Assembly: GCA_035524955.1 (NCBI GenBank)
Contig: DATLFG010000064.1
Span: forward strand, 1 to 64,000
DNA from: CAMLFJ01 sp035524955
GTDB lineage: Bacteria; Methylomirabilota; Methylomirabilia; Rokubacteriales; CSP1-6
Direction of reading: 5' to 3'
Length of the DNA: 64,000 nt
Of this stretch, positions 6,790 through 17,525 are shown piece by piece. Positions within the stretch are counted from its first letter, which is position 1, and each line of letters begins with the position of its first letter. A model generated the notes under the pieces. It was not told the origin of the DNA and did not search any database. It saw only the letters and a list, made by a program, of their open reading frames with translations. The position numbers were made by a program, and so were the translations under genes.

Positions 6790-8532
6790 TCACGTGTCCT
6801 CCTGCGTGACCCGGAGGATCTCTTCGACCGTGGTCAGCCCCGCGCACGCCTTCGCCCACGCGTCCTCGCGCAGCGTCACCATGCCCTGCGCCACCGCGTG
6901 CCGGCGGATCTCGCCGGCCGGGATCTTCCGGACGATGAGCCCGCGCGTCTCGTCGGTGATCCGGAACAGCTCGTAGATGCCGGTGCGCCCGCGGTAGCCC
7001 GTCCCGCGGCAGTCGTCGCAGCCCTTGCCGTGGAACAGCTCCACGCCGGTCGCGTCGGTGACCCCGAGCGCGAGCAGCTCGGCCGGGTCCGGGTGGTCCG
7101 GCGCCCGGCAGGCCTGGCAGATGCGGCGCACCAGCCGCTGGGCGAGCACGCCGTTGAGCACCGAGGAGACCAGGTAGGGCTCGCAGCCCATGTCTTGAAG
7201 CCGCGTCACCGCGGCCGGCGCGTCGTTGGTGTGCAGCGTGGAGAAGACGAGGTGGCCGGTGAGCGCGGCCTGGATGGCGATCTCCGCCGTCTCCAGGTCC
7301 CGGATCTCGCCCACCATGATGACGTCCGGATCCTGTCGCACGATGTGGCGAAGACCGGAGGCGAAGGACAGCCCGATCCTGGGACGCACGGGGATCTGGT
7401 TGACGCCCTTGAGCTGGTACTCCACCGGGTCCTCGACCGTGATGATCTTCAGGTCCGGACGGTTGATCTTGTCGAGCGCCGCGTAGAGCGTGGTGGTCTT
7501 GCCGGAGCCGGTGGGGCCGGTGACGAGCACGATGCCGTGCGGCCGGTGAACGAGGCCCTCGAACGCGCGCGCCGTCGCCGGCGCGAAGCCCAGCCGGTCG
7601 AAGGGCAGGAAGACCGACGAGCGGTCCAGCAGCCGCATGACGATGGATTCGCCGTGGATGGTGGGCACCGTGGAGACGCGGATGTCCACCCGCCGCCCGC
7701 CCGGCGCCGTGACGCGGATACGCCCGTCCTGCGGCAGCCGCCGCTCGGCGATGTTCATCTCGGCCATGATCTTCACGCGCGAGGTCAGCGCGGCCTGCAG
7801 CCGGCTGGGCGGGGCCTCCTGGTCGTAGAGCAGCCCGTCGATCCGGTAGCGCACCCGCAGGCTGTCCTCGAAGGGCTCGATGTGGATGTCGGAGGCATCC
7901 GCGGCGACCGCCTCGTCGATGAGCAGGTTGACGAGGCGCACGACCGGCGCCTCGAAGGCCATGTCGCGCAGGTGGTCGACGTTGTCCTCGGGCTCCGCGT
8001 GGCGATCCGTCCCCGGCCCCATGCCCTCCACGATCTTCTGGAGCGCGGTGTTCGCCCCGTAGGCGCGCTCGATGGCCTCGAGGATGGCCGGCCCGGGCGC
8101 CACGCAGAGCTTGATGGCGAGCGAGAGGCTCTGCTGGACCTCGTCGAGCAGCAGGGGATTCGTGGGGTCGGCCGTCGCCACCGTCACCGTCGCGCCCTCG
8201 ACCGCGATCGGGCAGGCGACGTACTGCCGCAGGTACTTCGGCGACAGCTCCTTGAGGGCGGGCGGGGTCGAGGGCAGCTCCTCGGCGGCGAGAAACGGCA
8301 GCCCGTGCTGGACCGCCACCGCGCGCAGCACGCTCTCCTCGCGGGCCGCTCCGTTGGCGACCAGCGTCTCCCCGAGCCGGCGGCCTTCCTGCCGCGCGCG
8401 CGTGAGGGCCGCTGCGAGGATGTCCGGCGTGATGGTGCGGGACTCCACGAGAAGCTGTCCGATGCGGCCCGGATCCACGAGAGCGGGGTCCAAAGTGTGC
8501 GAAGTATCCGGTCCGCGTCGAGAGCGCGTCAA
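6790..8532 (-). CDS. gspE: Type II secretion ATPase GspE
   Basis: The hexameric cytoplasmic ATPase that powers pseudopilus assembly. Residues about 20-160 form the N-terminal GspE/MshE-type domain; the core has Walker A GPTGSGKTTT (about residue 338), the Asp box ITVEDPVEYQ, Walker B DVIMVGEIRD and the His box TGHLVFSTLHTND. A zinc-binding CQAC near 470 and CDDC near 505 complete the GspE/PilB signature. The frame opens at a TTG at 8532; in-frame TTG 8493 and GTG 8478 (VDPGRIGQLLVES) are plausible alternatives, the last matching where homologous domains usually begin. First gene of the gsp operon; no clear promoter was recognised upstream. Confidence 0.95.
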   Translation of the reverse strand: MTRSRRGPDTSHTLDPALVDPGRIGQLLVESRTITPDILAAALTRARQEGRRLGETLVANGAAREESVLRAVAVQHGLPFLAAEELPSTPPALKELSPKYLRQYVACPIAVEGATVTVATADPTNPLLLDEVQQSLSLAIKLCVAPGPAILEAIERAYGANTALQKIVEGMGPGTDRHAEPEDNVDHLRDMAFEAPVVRLVNLLIDEAVAADASDIHIEPFEDSLRVRYRIDGLLYDQEAPPSRLQAALTSRVKIMAEMNIAERRLPQDGRIRVTAPGGRRVDIRVSTVPTIHGESIVMRLLDRSSVFLPFDRLGFAPATARAFEGLVHRPHGIVLVTGPTGSGKTTTLYAALDKINRPDLKIITVEDPVEYQLKGVNQIPVRPRIGLSFASGLRHIVRQDPDVIMVGEIRDLETAEIAIQAALTGHLVFSTLHTNDAPAAVTRLQDMGCEPYLVSSVLNGVLAQRLVRRICQACRAPDHPDPAELLALGVTDATGVELFHGKGCDDCRGTGYRGRTGIYELFRITDETRGLIVRKIPAGEIRRHAVAQGMVTLREDAWAKACAGLTTVEEILRVTQEDT

Positions 8533-8643
8533 TCGTACAAATATGTCGACAGTGTCTTGAAGAAGTTGCAGGGCGGGGCGCGTGACAGGGTGCAGAGCCC
8601 TGCGGTCTACTGCGCTCCCCTGAGGGCAGAGGGGGCAGGCGTG

Positions 8644-9039
8644 CTAGCGCGGGCGGTCCTTGCCGCGTCGGGGAGCCGGTGGGACGTTGCTGTAGGTGAG
8701 CGTGTCGTCGGGGCCCCGATAGCGGTAGATCGTCTGCGGTGTCCCGCCGGCAGCCTCGCCAAGGCCCGCCTCCTTCAACACCCGCCGGACGTACTGCTGA
8801 GTCTCCGGGTACGGAGGGATCCCGCGATAGGTGTCCACGACGGCTTCGCCCGCGTTGTAGGCGGCCAGCGCCAGGGCGACGCTGCCCTGGTAGCGATCGA
8901 GGAGATACCGGAGATGCCGCACGCCCCCGCGGATGTTCTCGCGCGGATCGAAGCGGTCCAGCACGCCCAGGGCCGCGGCCGTCGCCGGCATGAGCTGCAT
9001 CAGCCCGCCCGCGCCCTTGGGCGACACCGCCGCCGGGTC
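8644..9039 (-). pseudogene. Lytic transglycosylase (SLT family), 5'-truncated, catalytic Glu lost
   Basis: The frame reads DPAAVSPKGAGGLMQLMPAT, the second half of the soluble lytic transglycosylase active-site region, then AAYNAGEAVVDTYRGIPPYPET(Q)QYV and a DUF4124-like C-terminus (IYRYRGPDDTLTYSNVP). In the family the catalytic Glu lies in an E-S-x-F-D-P motif immediately before this point, but here similarity stops at 9039 and the preceding in-frame codon (9042-9040) is TAG. The signal peptide, the catalytic Glu and the first half of the fold are missing. A GTG at 9027 would allow only a 127-residue inactive fragment. The break may be a real rearrangement or an assembly join. Confidence 0.75.
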
Positions 9040-9049
9040 CTACCGGCGC

Positions 9050-9229
9050 ATGGAGCGGCTGGAGCAGGAATACTACGCGATCTCGCAGCAGCTGCGGCGC
9101 ATCGAGGCAGTGCTGACCGACGAGAGCGGGCGGCGGGAGATCCTCGAGCGCGATCTGCCGGCGCTCAAGGAGCACGTCGCGCTGCTGCAGGCGCGGATCG
9201 GCGACATCGAGCGGCGGCTGGGCGGCTGA
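9050..9229 (+). CDS. Small coiled-coil protein or fragment of a larger one
   Basis: A 59-residue frame on the plus strand from an ATG at 9050, made of charged heptads (MERLEQEYYAISQQLRRIEA, then ILERDLPALKEHVALLQARI) that would form a coiled coil. The frame is open upstream of the ATG across the truncated transglycosylase, and no ribosome-binding site is visible. Because it lies exactly where the neighbouring minus-strand gene breaks off, it may be the tail of another gene brought in by the same rearrangement. It is flanked on both sides by minus-strand genes. Function unknown. Confidence 0.45.
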   Translation: MERLEQEYYAISQQLRRIEAVLTDESGRREILERDLPALKEHVALLQARIGDIERRLGG

Positions 9230-9236
9230 GCTACCC

Positions 9237-9280
9237 GCCCCTCACCCTGGCCCTCTCCCCCTCAGGGGGAGAGGGGAGGG
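9237..9280. repeat. GC-rich palindromic repeat R5 (single unit)
   Basis: One unit, CCCTCACCCTGGCCCTCTCC followed by the complementary GGGGGAGAGGGGAGGG arm, between the ccmI stop and the coiled-coil ORF. Here it lies in a 3'-to-3' gap, where it could act as a hairpin at both transcript ends. Confidence 0.8.
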
Positions 9281-9286
9281 AAGGAG

Positions 9287-10234
9287 CTAGCGGGGGGGTG
9301 GCTGGCTGCGGGCGCGCTTGACGAGCTCGGCGACGCGGTCGCGGTCCTCGCCCTTGGGCACCAGGGCCATGAAGCGCTCCCATGCGGCGACCGCGCCCGG
9401 GTAGTCCTGCTTCTGCTCGTAGAGCACCTGGCCGCGGTAGAGATAGGCGGGGGCGTACTGCGGATCGATCTCGAGGGCCCGGTCGAAGGTCTCGAGCGCG
9501 GAGTCGGCGTGGCCGCCGACCGCGACGATGAGACCCAGGTGGGTCATCGCGTCGACATTGCGCTCGTCGCGCTTGAGCACCGCCTGGTAGGCGGCGATCG
9601 CCTCGGAGTAGCGCCCCTCGAAGAGGCTCTGGCGCGCGGCCTGCAGCATGCCGGCCAGCATCTCGGGGGGGATCGGCTGGCCCGGCTCGAGCCGGACATT
9701 GGGCGGCACGACGGGGGCAGGGGGCGGGCCCGGCACCGGGAGGCGGGCGCCGGGCGGCGTGAAGCTCTCGTCGCGCTCGGTGAAGCGCCCCGCGTTGACG
9801 CCGATGATCACGCCGAAGACCAGCAGCGCCACCGCGCCCGCCGCGAACGTGGCCGGATGCCGGGTCCAGGAGGCACGGGCTTCCTGGGTTGCCCGCGGCC
9901 GGGGAAGCGCGGGGGCCATGTCGGGGCCCTCCCGTACGACGGATCCGAGCGCATCCAGCTCGGTGATCAGCGCGCCCGCGCGGGATTCGTAGCGCTCGCG
10001 GAGGCCCTGGTAGTCCGGATCGGAGAGATGCCCCGCCTCGTGGTCGAAGTCGAGCTCGCGCAGCGCGCGGTAGAGGGCGGCCTTCTCCTCCTCGAGCTCG
10101 AGCCGGCGGTCGTCGGAGGCGCGACCGACCGGCGACGCCGCCGTCCCGGCGCGGCGGCCCAGCAGCGGCCACAGCACGATCGCGAGCGCGGGCAGCACGA
10201 CCGCGGCGATCAGCGTGAGCTGCAGCGCGGTCAC
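9287..10234 (-). CDS. ccmI: Cytochrome c maturation TPR protein CcmI (CycH)
   Basis: A 315-residue protein with the CcmI layout: an N-terminal transmembrane helix (about 4-22), a cytoplasmic CcmI domain with RRLELEEEKAALYRALRELDFDHEAGHLSD, a second transmembrane helix (about 120-140) and a periplasmic TPR region (about 200-305) with three repeats. CcmI presents apocytochrome c to the CcmFH haem ligase. It starts at a GTG at 10234 that overlaps the ccmH stop by 4 nt, and it is the last gene of the ccm operon. The frame upstream of that GTG is the shadow of ccmH. Confidence 0.85.
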   Translation of the reverse strand: MTALQLTLIAAVVLPALAIVLWPLLGRRAGTAASPVGRASDDRRLELEEEKAALYRALRELDFDHEAGHLSDPDYQGLRERYESRAGALITELDALGSVVREGPDMAPALPRPRATQEARASWTRHPATFAAGAVALLVFGVIIGVNAGRFTERDESFTPPGARLPVPGPPPAPVVPPNVRLEPGQPIPPEMLAGMLQAARQSLFEGRYSEAIAAYQAVLKRDERNVDAMTHLGLIVAVGGHADSALETFDRALEIDPQYAPAYLYRGQVLYEQKQDYPGAVAAWERFMALVPKGEDRDRVAELVKRARSQPPPR

Positions 10235-10692
10235 GGCTCGCGCTCGGCCATCTCGCGGCGGATGCGCGCGCGCATCGCGTCGTCGGGCGCGGGCTCCGTG
10301 CTCGCGCCGGCGGGCCGGCGGGTCCAGCGGCGCATCAGCAGGATCACCAGCACCAGACCCGCGGCGAGGCCGGCGAACGGGACCACCCAGACCAGCAGGT
10401 TGAAGCCCTCGCGCGGCGGGGCGAGCAGGATCCACAGGCCGTACTTCTCCACGAAGTAGGCCTTCACCTGCTCGGGCGAGTCGCCCGCGGCCAGGCGCTC
10501 GCGGATGATCCCGCGCATCTGGTTCGCGGTCTCCGACGGAGAATCGGCCACCGACAGGCTCTGGCAGACCACGCACCGGAGCTGGGCGCCGATCTCGTGG
10601 ACGGTGTTCTCGTCGACCGTGGCGGAGGCGAGCGGAGACGCCGCGGCGAGCGTCCCGACCAGGAGGAGGGCCCGGACCAGCGCGCGGCTCAC
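10231..10692 (-). CDS. ccmH: Cytochrome c maturation thiol reductase CcmH
   Basis: A 153-residue protein with a signal peptide (about 1-25), the redox motif LRCVVCQSLSVADS (CxxC) close to the mature N-terminus, the three-helix CcmH domain (ANQMRGIIRERLAAGDSPEQ, YFVEKYGLWILLAPP) and a C-terminal transmembrane helix. It reduces the CxxCH cysteines of apocytochrome c and forms the haem ligase with CcmF. Start GTG at 10692, 4-nt overlap with ccmG. All family landmarks are present. Confidence 0.95.
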   Translation of the reverse strand: MSRALVRALLLVGTLAAASPLASATVDENTVHEIGAQLRCVVCQSLSVADSPSETANQMRGIIRERLAAGDSPEQVKAYFVEKYGLWILLAPPREGFNLLVWVVPFAGLAAGLVLVILLMRRWTRRPAGASTEPAPDDAMRARIRREMAEREP

Positions 10693-11224
10693 GCCGGCTC
10701 CGCGAGCAGCCGGTCGATCTGCTCCGTCAGGATCTCGTCGGTGACGGCGCCCACGTGCTTGAAGCGCACCCGGCCCTGGCGATCGATGAAGAACGTCTCC
10801 GGGACACCGTAGACGCCGTAGTCCACCGAGACGCGGCCGGCGGGATCGGGCGCGTTGGGGAACGTGTGCCCGAAGCGGTCCAGGAAGCGCCGGGCCGGCT
10901 CCTCCTTGTCCTGGATGTTGATGCCGACCAGGGCGACGCCCCGATCCCGATAGGCCTGCCAGGCGCGCTCGAGGCTCGGGGCCTCGTCGTAGCAGGCGGG
11001 GATGCACCACGACGCCCAGAAGTTGACGACCACCACCTTGCCGCGCAGGGCGTCGAGGCTGACCGGCTCGCCGTCGAAGGTGGTCAGCGCGAACGTCGCC
11101 GCCGGCTTGCCGACCAGCGGGGAGGGGATGTCGCGCGGGTCGGTGCGGAAGCCGTAGGCCAGGAGCGCCAGCACCGGGACGACCGCGAGCGGGATCGCCC
11201 AGCGCAGCGCGCGGGAGCGCGCGC

Positions 11225-11228
<4 letters not shown>
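10689..11228 (-). CDS. ccmG: Thioredoxin-like protein CcmG/DsbE with unusual CxxxC motif
   Basis: A 179-residue membrane-anchored thioredoxin-fold protein: one N-terminal transmembrane helix (about 8-26), then the TlpA/CcmG domain with ALRGKVVVVNFWASWCIPAC and GVYGVPETFFIDRQG (cis-Pro loop). It should supply reductant to CcmH and apocytochrome c in the periplasm. The active-site cysteines are Cys75 and Cys79, separated by three residues (Ile-Pro-Ala), whereas CcmG/TlpA proteins normally have CxxC. The codons TGC ATC CCC GCC TGC are unambiguous in the given sequence. Coupled by 4-nt overlaps to ccmF and ccmH. Confidence 0.9.
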
Positions 11229-13203
<1,975 letters not shown>

Positions 13204-13207
<4 letters not shown>

Positions 13208-13650
13208 GGTTTGCCCTCGCCGCCCCGCAGCGTCTTGAGCAGCTCCTTGTAGCCGGCCTCGTTCCCGTCGTGGGGCGCCTTGTACTCCTCCGAGTGCTTG
13301 GCCATGATCGTCGTGGCCTGGAAGTAGCCGTCTTGGCTCCACGTGCCCTCGACCACCGCGCCGCGCGCCTCCGCGAAGAGGTCGGGCGGAGTACCCCGGT
13401 GGCGCACCGGCACCGTGGCCCGGCCGTCCGAGAGGGTGAAGCGCAGGTCGAGGCTCCGCGGATCCCACACGAGGGTGCCCGGCTGGACCATGCCGCCCAG
13501 GCGATAGGCCTTGCCGGCCACCGGCGCCGCGCCCAGCTCGCTCGGGGTGACGAAGTAGACCACCGACTGGGTCACGCCCGCGTACACGAGATAGGCGAGC
13601 GCGGCCACGATGACGAGGCCGCCCCCCAGGAACTTCGCCTTGCGGTTCAT
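13204..13650 (-). CDS. ccmE: Periplasmic haem chaperone CcmE
   Basis: A 148-residue protein with an N-terminal membrane anchor (about 8-26) and the OB-fold haem-binding domain: YFVTPSEL, RLGGMVQPGTL, PDLFAEARGAVVEG and MAKHSEEYKAP. The His in AKHSEEY is the residue that binds haem covalently in the family, with the conserved Tyr four positions later. It carries haem from CcmABCD to CcmFH. The C-terminal tail is longer than the core and charged. Overlaps ccmD and ccmF by 4 nt each. Confidence 0.95.
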
Positions 13651-13781
13651 GCCGCGCGCGGCTTCGCGGCCCGGCGCGCGGCGAGCGCGCGGGTGCGGCG
13701 CGCCAGGTGGCGCCAGTAGGTGAGCAGCGCGCCGGCGGCGATGCCGTACGCGGCGAGCACGTAGCCCCAGTTGGACGGCAT
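13647..13781 (-). CDS. ccmD: Haem exporter accessory protein CcmD
   Basis: A 44-residue small membrane protein: PSNWGYVLAAYGIAAGALLT gives one transmembrane helix with the N-proximal aromatic residues usual for CcmD, followed by an Arg-rich cytoplasmic tail. It releases holo-CcmE from the CcmABC complex. Its ATG overlaps the ccmC stop by one base (TGATG) and its stop overlaps ccmE by 4 nt. The longer frame open up to 14219 is a shadow of ccmC. Confidence 0.85.
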   Translation of the reverse strand: MPSNWGYVLAAYGIAAGALLTYWRHLARRTRALAARRAAKPRAA

Positions 13782-14422
13782 CAGGTCTGCTCCTCGAGCC
13801 GGGCGATCTCCATCCGGCGCGCCAGGAAGTAGGCGAACAGCAGGGTGAAGGCCACCCAGTTGACGAAGAGCGCGAGGCCGATCGCGGGATCGATCGGGGA
13901 CCGCTCGGGCCCCAGGATCGTGGAGGGCTGGTGCAGTGCCCGCCACCACTTCACCGAGAAGTGGACGATCGGAATATTGACCGCGCCCAGGATGCCGACC
14001 ACCGCGGCGTAGCGCGCCCGCGCCTCCGGATCCTCGATCAGGCTGCGCAGCAGCAGGTAGCCCACGTAGACCATGAAGAGCACCGCGGTCGAGGTGAGGC
14101 GCGCGTCCCACGTCCACCACGTGCCCCAGGTCGGCTTGCCCCAGATGGAGCCGGAGACGATGGTGAGCCCGGTGAAGAGCACGCCGATCTCGCCGGCGGC
14201 GCCGGCCAGGCGGTCCCACCCGGCGCGGCGGGTGGCCAGGTAGGCGATGCTGCCCAGCAGCACGAGGAGGAAGGCCAGGTAGGCGGTGAGCACCGCGGGC
14301 ACGTGGAGATACATGATGCGCTGCACGTTGCCCTGCACGGCTTCGCGGGGCGCGTAGCCGAAGCCGGCGGCGAGGCCCGCCGCCAGGCCCAGCACCGTCA
14401 GCCAGCCGAGCGCGCGGGTCAT
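13781..14422 (-). CDS. ccmC: Haem-handling membrane protein CcmC
   Basis: A 213-residue protein with six predicted transmembrane helices, the tryptophan-rich haem motif (WGKPTWGTWWTWDARLTS) and conserved periplasmic His on both sides (MYLHVPAVL and IVHFSVKWWRALHQP). These are the diagnostic features of CcmC, which loads haem onto CcmE. Starts at the ATG at 14422, one base after the ccmB stop. Confidence 0.97.
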   Translation of the reverse strand: MTRALGWLTVLGLAAGLAAGFGYAPREAVQGNVQRIMYLHVPAVLTAYLAFLLVLLGSIAYLATRRAGWDRLAGAAGEIGVLFTGLTIVSGSIWGKPTWGTWWTWDARLTSTAVLFMVYVGYLLLRSLIEDPEARARYAAVVGILGAVNIPIVHFSVKWWRALHQPSTILGPERSPIDPAIGLALFVNWVAFTLLFAYFLARRMEIARLEEQT

Positions 14423-14423
14423 C

Positions 14424-15140
14424 TCAGCCCTCCAGCACGAACTCGAAGGTGAGCACCCCGATCGTGACGTAGACGAGATCGGCGCCGGCCAGCAGCTTGA
14501 GCCAGTGGGCCACGTCGGCGAGCGGCTGGCCCAGCAGCAGGGCCTGGGTCGCGCTCACGGTGGCCAGCAGCACGGGCACCTGCACGGGCAGCAGCAGGAC
14601 CGGGAAGAGCAGCTCGCGGGCGCGGAGCTGAGTGGTCATGGCCGCGAAGAGCGTGCCCACCGCGGCGAGCCCGATCGTGCCCAGGCCCAGCACGAGCGCC
14701 AGCGGCGCCGCCGGCGCCCAGAGGTCCACGCCGAAGAAGACGCCGAAGAGCACGACCAGGATGATCTGCACCGCCGCCATCAGCACGCAGTTGCCCGCGA
14801 GCTTGCCGAGGTAGATCGCCGACTTGTCGCCCGGGGTGAGCCGCAGCCCCTCCCAGCAGTCGTTCTCGCGCTCGCCGAGGAAGCTCCGGCCGAGGCCGAG
14901 GAGCCCGGCCAGGATGACACCGAGCCAGAGGAGGCCCGGCACCGCGGCGGCCAGGCGCTCGCGATCCGGGCCCAGCGCGAACTGGAAGAGGAAGAGCAGC
15001 AGCAGGCAGAAGAACAGGAGCGCGTTGGCGTGCTCCTTCGCCCGCCGCTCGATCAGAAAATCCTTCCAAAGGATTATCCAAGCGCGCTTCGCGTAAGACG
15101 AAACCGCGCGGCGGCCGGGCTCCTTCGCGCAAGCGCTCAT
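14424..15140 (-). CDS. ccmB: Haem ABC exporter permease CcmB
   Basis: A 238-residue ABC permease with six transmembrane helices. KDFLIERRAKEHANALLFF near the N-terminus and LTPGDKSAIYLGKLAGNCVL are typical of CcmB. It forms the membrane part of CcmAB(C)D, which uses ATP to release haem-loaded CcmE. I use the ATG at 15140; a slightly later start at the AKRAWIILWKDF region would fit better with the shortest homologues. The 37-bp gap to ccmA is the longest in the ccm operon apart from its ends. Confidence 0.93.
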   Translation of the reverse strand: MSACAKEPGRRAVSSYAKRAWIILWKDFLIERRAKEHANALLFFCLLLLFLFQFALGPDRERLAAAVPGLLWLGVILAGLLGLGRSFLGERENDCWEGLRLTPGDKSAIYLGKLAGNCVLMAAVQIILVVLFGVFFGVDLWAPAAPLALVLGLGTIGLAAVGTLFAAMTTQLRARELLFPVLLLPVQVPVLLATVSATQALLLGQPLADVAHWLKLLAGADLVYVTIGVLTFEFVLEG

Positions 15141-15177
15141 CCGAACTGCACTCCCGTTCGGCGGCCGGCACTCCCGC

Positions 15178-15885
<708 letters not shown>

Positions 15886-15892
15886 GTCCGCG

Positions 15893-15924
15893 AAAAAGGG
15901 GGGAGACGGGCGCCCGTCTCCCCC
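15893..15924 (-). terminator. Intrinsic terminator or attenuator between htpX and ccmA
   Basis: A perfect 26-bp palindrome (15899-15924, core GGGAGACGGGCGCCCGTCTC) followed on the minus strand by five T (15897-15893). In the direction of htpX transcription it is a textbook Rho-independent terminator, 40 bp after the htpX stop. Because ccmA begins 7 nt later, it may also attenuate read-through into the ccm operon. Confidence 0.8.
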
Positions 15925-15963
15925 GGCCGGCTCACGAGGACTGCCTTGGATCGGACGATCGGC

Positions 15964-16833
15964 CTATCTGGCCTGCGCTCGAGCCATGGCGCGCAGCCGC
16001 GCCACCCGCTCCGCGATCGGCGGATGCGTCGCGAACAGCGTCGTCCAGCCGCCGCCGGTGAGGGGATTGACGATGAAGAGGTGCGCGGTCGCCGGCGTGG
16101 CTTCCATGGGCGCCGTGACCCGGGAGGCCATCTCGAGCTTCTCGAGGGCCTTGGCGAGCCCCCAGGGCTGCCCGGCCATCCGGGCTCCGGAGGCGTCGGC
16201 CTGGAACTCCCGGGATCGCGAGACCGCCATCTGGATCAGCATGGCCGCGATGGGCGCCAGCACGATCATGAGCAGGCCGCCGACGAGGCCGCCGCCCGAG
16301 TCGTGCTCGTCGCTGTCCCGCCGGCCCCCGCCGAAGATCATCGCCCACTGGGCCATGTGGGCCATGTAGGTGATCGCCCCGGCCAGGGTGGCCGCGATGG
16401 CCATGATCAGGGTGTCGCGGTTCTGCACGTGGGAGAGCTCGTGGGCCAGGACCCCTTCGAGCTCGTCCTCGCTCATGATGCGCAGGATGCCTTCCGTGAC
16501 GGCGATGGCCGCGTGCTGGGGGTTGCGGCCGGTCGCGAAGGCGTTCGGGGCCTCGCCGGGGAGGACGTAGACCCGCGGCATCGGCAGGCCGGCGCGGGTG
16601 ACCAGGGTGCGGACGGTCCGGTAGAGGCCGGGCGCGGAGGCCTCGTCTACCGGCTGGGCGCGGTACATCGCCAGGACGATCTTGTCGGAGAACCAGTAGC
16701 TGCCGAAGTTCATCACCAGGGCCAGCCCGAAGGCCATGACCATGCCGTTCTGACCGCCGAGCGCCCCGCCGATGAGCACGAGCAGCACCGTCAGGGCTGC
16801 CAGCAGGACACCGGTTTTCATGAGGTTCGCCAT
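15964..16833 (-). CDS. htpX: Membrane metalloprotease HtpX
   Basis: A 289-residue M48 protease with two N-terminal transmembrane helices (about 7-25 and 30-48), the zinc site HELSH (about residues 130-134), two further membrane segments after it and the third ligand in SREFQAD (about 205-211). HtpX removes damaged membrane proteins in the inner membrane. The ATG at 16833 is preceded by GGGAGGG and by a sigma-70 promoter. It is monocistronic as judged from the terminator after it. Confidence 0.96.
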   Translation of the reverse strand: MANLMKTGVLLAALTVLLVLIGGALGGQNGMVMAFGLALVMNFGSYWFSDKIVLAMYRAQPVDEASAPGLYRTVRTLVTRAGLPMPRVYVLPGEAPNAFATGRNPQHAAIAVTEGILRIMSEDELEGVLAHELSHVQNRDTLIMAIAATLAGAITYMAHMAQWAMIFGGGRRDSDEHDSGGGLVGGLLMIVLAPIAAMLIQMAVSRSREFQADASGARMAGQPWGLAKALEKLEMASRVTAPMEATPATAHLFIVNPLTGGGWTTLFATHPPIAERVARLRAMARAQAR

Positions 16834-16854
16834 CCGCTCGCCCTCCCGGTCCGA

Positions 16855-16883
16855 ATGCTAGCAGTCGAGTCCCAGACCGTCAA
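16855..16883 (-). promoter_or_regulatory. Sigma-70 promoter for htpX
   Basis: On the minus strand TTGACG (16883-16878), 17-bp spacer, TAGCAT (16860-16855). Transcription would begin near 16848, about 15 nt before the htpX ATG, just including the GGGAGGG ribosome-binding site. Confidence 0.6.
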
Positions 16884-16911
16884 GCAAGTGGCGACTTTAC
16901 GGGCTTTTGGG

Positions 16912-16940
16912 TTGACAAGGGGTACCCCCACGCTTATACT
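16912..16940 (+). promoter_or_regulatory. Near-consensus sigma-70 promoter for the yceD-rpmF-plsX-fab operon
   Basis: TTGACA (16912-16917), 17-bp spacer, TATACT (16935-16940). This is the best sigma-70 match noticed in the window. It lies in one of the few AT-richer stretches and sits 57 bp before the yceD GTG. Confidence 0.75.
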
Positions 16941-16996
16941 GACGCGTCTGTAAGAAAAACTCCTTACTTGACGGAAGCTTAGGCGAGGTTCTTCAC

Positions 16997-17506
16997 GTGC
17001 TGATCCAGGTAGCCGCCATTCCACCCGAAGGTCTGCGCATCGAGGGGACCGCGGAGTTCCCGCGGCCGTTCCAGGACCATTCCTGGGCGCTCGACGAGCT
17101 GGCGCTGACGATCGAGAAGGACGGCGACGTCGTCTTCGTCCGCGGGGATCTCACCGCGCGGGTGCCGCTCACGTGCGGGCGCTGCGTCGAGGGCTACACG
17201 GTGACCGTCCATCCGGCCGTGGATGCCCGCTTCGTGCCCATGCCGGCGACGCGCGGGGAGGAGCACGAGCTGGGGGCGGCCGAGCTCGAGACCGACGTCT
17301 ACCAGCACGGCGCGCTCGATCTGACCGCGCTCCTGGAGACCGAGACCACCCTGGCGCTGCCCATGAAGCCGCTCTGCCGGGACGACTGCCGGGGCCTCTG
17401 CCCCGTCTGCGGCGGCAACCGCAACGCCACCGATTGCGCGTGCGAGACGCGCGCGCTCGACTCCCGCTGGGCGGCCCTCAAGGACTGGGCCGGCCGGTCG
17501 AGATAG
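16997..17506 (+). CDS. yceD: YceD family (DUF177) protein, 23S rRNA accumulation factor
   Basis: A 169-residue DUF177/YceD protein. Residues 1-110 form the beta-rich domain with LTCGRCVEGYTVTV; the C-terminal part carries PLCRDDCRGLCPVCGGNRN, a Cys-rich segment typical of the group outside Enterobacteria that may bind zinc. YceD is almost always next to rpmF, as here, and affects 23S rRNA levels in E. coli. Start GTG at 16997 with an upstream AGGCGAGG; a strong promoter precedes it, making this the first gene of the fatty-acid operon. Confidence 0.92.
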   Translation: MLIQVAAIPPEGLRIEGTAEFPRPFQDHSWALDELALTIEKDGDVVFVRGDLTARVPLTCGRCVEGYTVTVHPAVDARFVPMPATRGEEHELGAAELETDVYQHGALDLTALLETETTLALPMKPLCRDDCRGLCPVCGGNRNATDCACETRALDSRWAALKDWAGRSR

Positions 17507-17525
17507 CCCGAACAGGAGCCCTTCG

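Noticed and set aside
6617..9175. 852-codon minus-strand open frame overlapping gspE in another frame
   Set aside because: gspE in the neighbouring frame has every ATPase motif; this frame reads only Arg/Gly/Pro-rich sequence and the repeats.
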